Origin: DATCYZ01 sp036526195
GTDB taxonomy: Bacteria; Pseudomonadota; Gammaproteobacteria; Burkholderiales; SG8-39
NCBI GenBank assembly: GCA_036526195.1
Contig: DATCYZ010000035.1
Coordinates: forward strand, 1-24,561
Reading direction: 5' to 3'
Length of the DNA: 24,561 nucleotides
A model generated the notes under the pieces. It had not been told where the DNA came from, did not search any database, and saw only the letters and a list, made by a program, of their open reading frames with translations. The stretch's first letter is position 1. Every line of letters starts with the position of its first letter. Made by a program: the position numbers and the translations under genes. Of this stretch, positions 24,030 through 24,561 are shown one piece after another.

Positions 24030-24061
24030 GAGTCCCTAGCCTATCAACTTGTCGCCCAAGC

Positions 24062-24082
24062 AAAAAGGGGTCAGACCCCTTT
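24062..24082. repeat. GGGGTCAGACCCC palindrome, copy 10
   Basis: Core at 24067-24079 with AAAAA and TTT flanks, 32 bp upstream of the HigA start and 45 bp upstream of the GMC oxidoreductase start, in the divergent gap between them. Confidence 0.9.
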
Positions 24083-24113
24083 ACGCAGGGCACCGACCCG
24101 CCCCGCCCTGACA

Positions 24114-24127
24114 TACCATCCCGCCCC
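24114..24127 (+). promoter_or_regulatory. TACCAT hexamer 8 nt before the GMC oxidoreductase ATG
   Basis: TACCAT at 24114-24119 lies 8 nt before ATG 24128 in a C-rich leader with no Shine-Dalgarno, resembling the TAnnnT hexamers close to the starts of pobA, threonine ammonia-lyase and nitronate monooxygenase. Weak evidence on its own. Confidence 0.25.
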
Positions 24128-24561
24128 ATGACCGAAGAAACCTGCGACGTCCTCATCATCGGCGCCGGCACCGCCGGCTGCGTCATCGCCGGGCGCCTCT
24201 CGGAGAGCGGCCGCCACAGCGTCTGCGTGCTCGAGGCGGGCCCGCCGGACCGCAACCCGTTCATCCACATCCCGGCCGGGGTGCTCTACACGCTGAAGAA
24301 CCCGGCGATCAACTGGATGTACAAAGGCGCGGGCAGCCCGGGCCTCGGCGGCCGCGCCATCGACCATGCGCGCGGCAAGACGCTCGGCGGCTCGGGTTCG
24401 ATCAACGGCCACATCTACAACCGCGGCCAGCGCGCCGACTTCGACCTCTGGGCCGAACAGGGCAACCGCGGCTGGGGCTACGAGGACGTGCTGCCCTACT
24501 TCAGGAAGAGCGAGCGCCGCATCGGCGGCGGCGACGCGGGCTACCACGGCACCGACGGCCC
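24128..24561 (+). CDS. GMC-family FAD oxidoreductase (choline dehydrogenase-like), N-terminal part
   Basis: First 144 residues of a GMC (glucose-methanol-choline) oxidoreductase, cut by the window end. The FAD-binding fold is complete: DVLIIGAGTAGCVIAGRLSE with GxGxxG at residues 12-17, and VLEAGPPDRN for the ribose contact. The family signature near the isoalloxazine follows as ARGKTLGGSGSINGHIYNRG, then DFDLWAEQGNRGWGYEDVLPYFRKSE. These enzymes oxidise alcohols such as choline or long-chain alcohols; the substrate lies in the missing C-terminal half. It is transcribed away from higA. Confidence 0.95.
   Translation, partial: MTEETCDVLIIGAGTAGCVIAGRLSESGRHSVCVLEAGPPDRNPFIHIPAGVLYTLKNPAINWMYKGAGSPGLGGRAIDHARGKTLGGSGSINGHIYNRGQRADFDLWAEQGNRGWGYEDVLPYFRKSERRIGGGDAGYHGTDG

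Overview
The window is GC-rich (roughly 70% by eye), densely coded and typical of a proteobacterial chromosome, most likely beta- or gammaproteobacterial. Pointers are a glgX-treZ-malQ/treY glycogen-to-trehalose operon, a PobA closely matching Pseudomonas PobA, a DUF6868-like membrane protein, a DUF1415 protein and a TraR/DksA zinc-finger protein. No rRNA, tRNA, CRISPR array, integrase or recognisable transposase gene was seen. Taxonomy below phylum is a guess.

Layout. 1-7111 (+): trehalose operon, with the end of glgX, then treZ, then one 1670-residue MalQ-TreY fusion, all with overlapping stop and start codons. A perfect 34-bp palindrome separates it from convergent pobA (7161-8336, -). A 38-bp divergent gap leads to a threonine ammonia-lyase with an ACT domain and an overlapping alpha/beta-hydrolase (+). 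10469-13527 (+) is a six-PAS sensor histidine kinase broken by an in-frame amber codon and a one-base deletion. 13550-16972 (-) is a likely acyl-CoA catabolic set: PhyH dioxygenase, coiled-coil protein, MaoC-like protein, CaiB/BaiF CoA-transferase and VOC protein. 16973-17637 has no gene and holds a tandem pair of about 235-bp repeats, each with two long hairpins. 17638-23065 (-) carries a nitroreductase, two signal-peptide proteins, a small membrane coiled-coil protein, a nitronate monooxygenase-like enzyme, a DUF6868-like protein, a TraR/DksA zinc finger, a spermidine-synthase-like protein and DUF1415. 23092-24029 (-) is a graveyard of three toxin-antitoxin loci: an Unstab_antitox antitoxin with an internally deleted RelE/ParE toxin, an orphan HicB and an orphan HigA. 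The window ends inside a GMC oxidoreductase (+).

The most striking structure is a family of ten short palindromes with core GGGGTCAGACCCC flanked by A and T runs. All lie in two clusters, 13.5-15.3 kb and 23.0-24.1 kb. Within each cluster the palindromes sit between consecutive genes, often touching or supplying start or stop codons, so that VOC, CoA-transferase and each of the three toxin-antitoxin remnants is bounded on both sides by a copy. This looks like a REP-like or cassette-boundary element, or a mobile bidirectional terminator. A second notable structure is the tandem repeat at 17.1-17.6 kb, where the stem of the first hairpin changes by five compensatory base-pair substitutions between copies. 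A third is an exact 20-nt palindromic site present both between treY and pobA and upstream of the nitroreductase gene.
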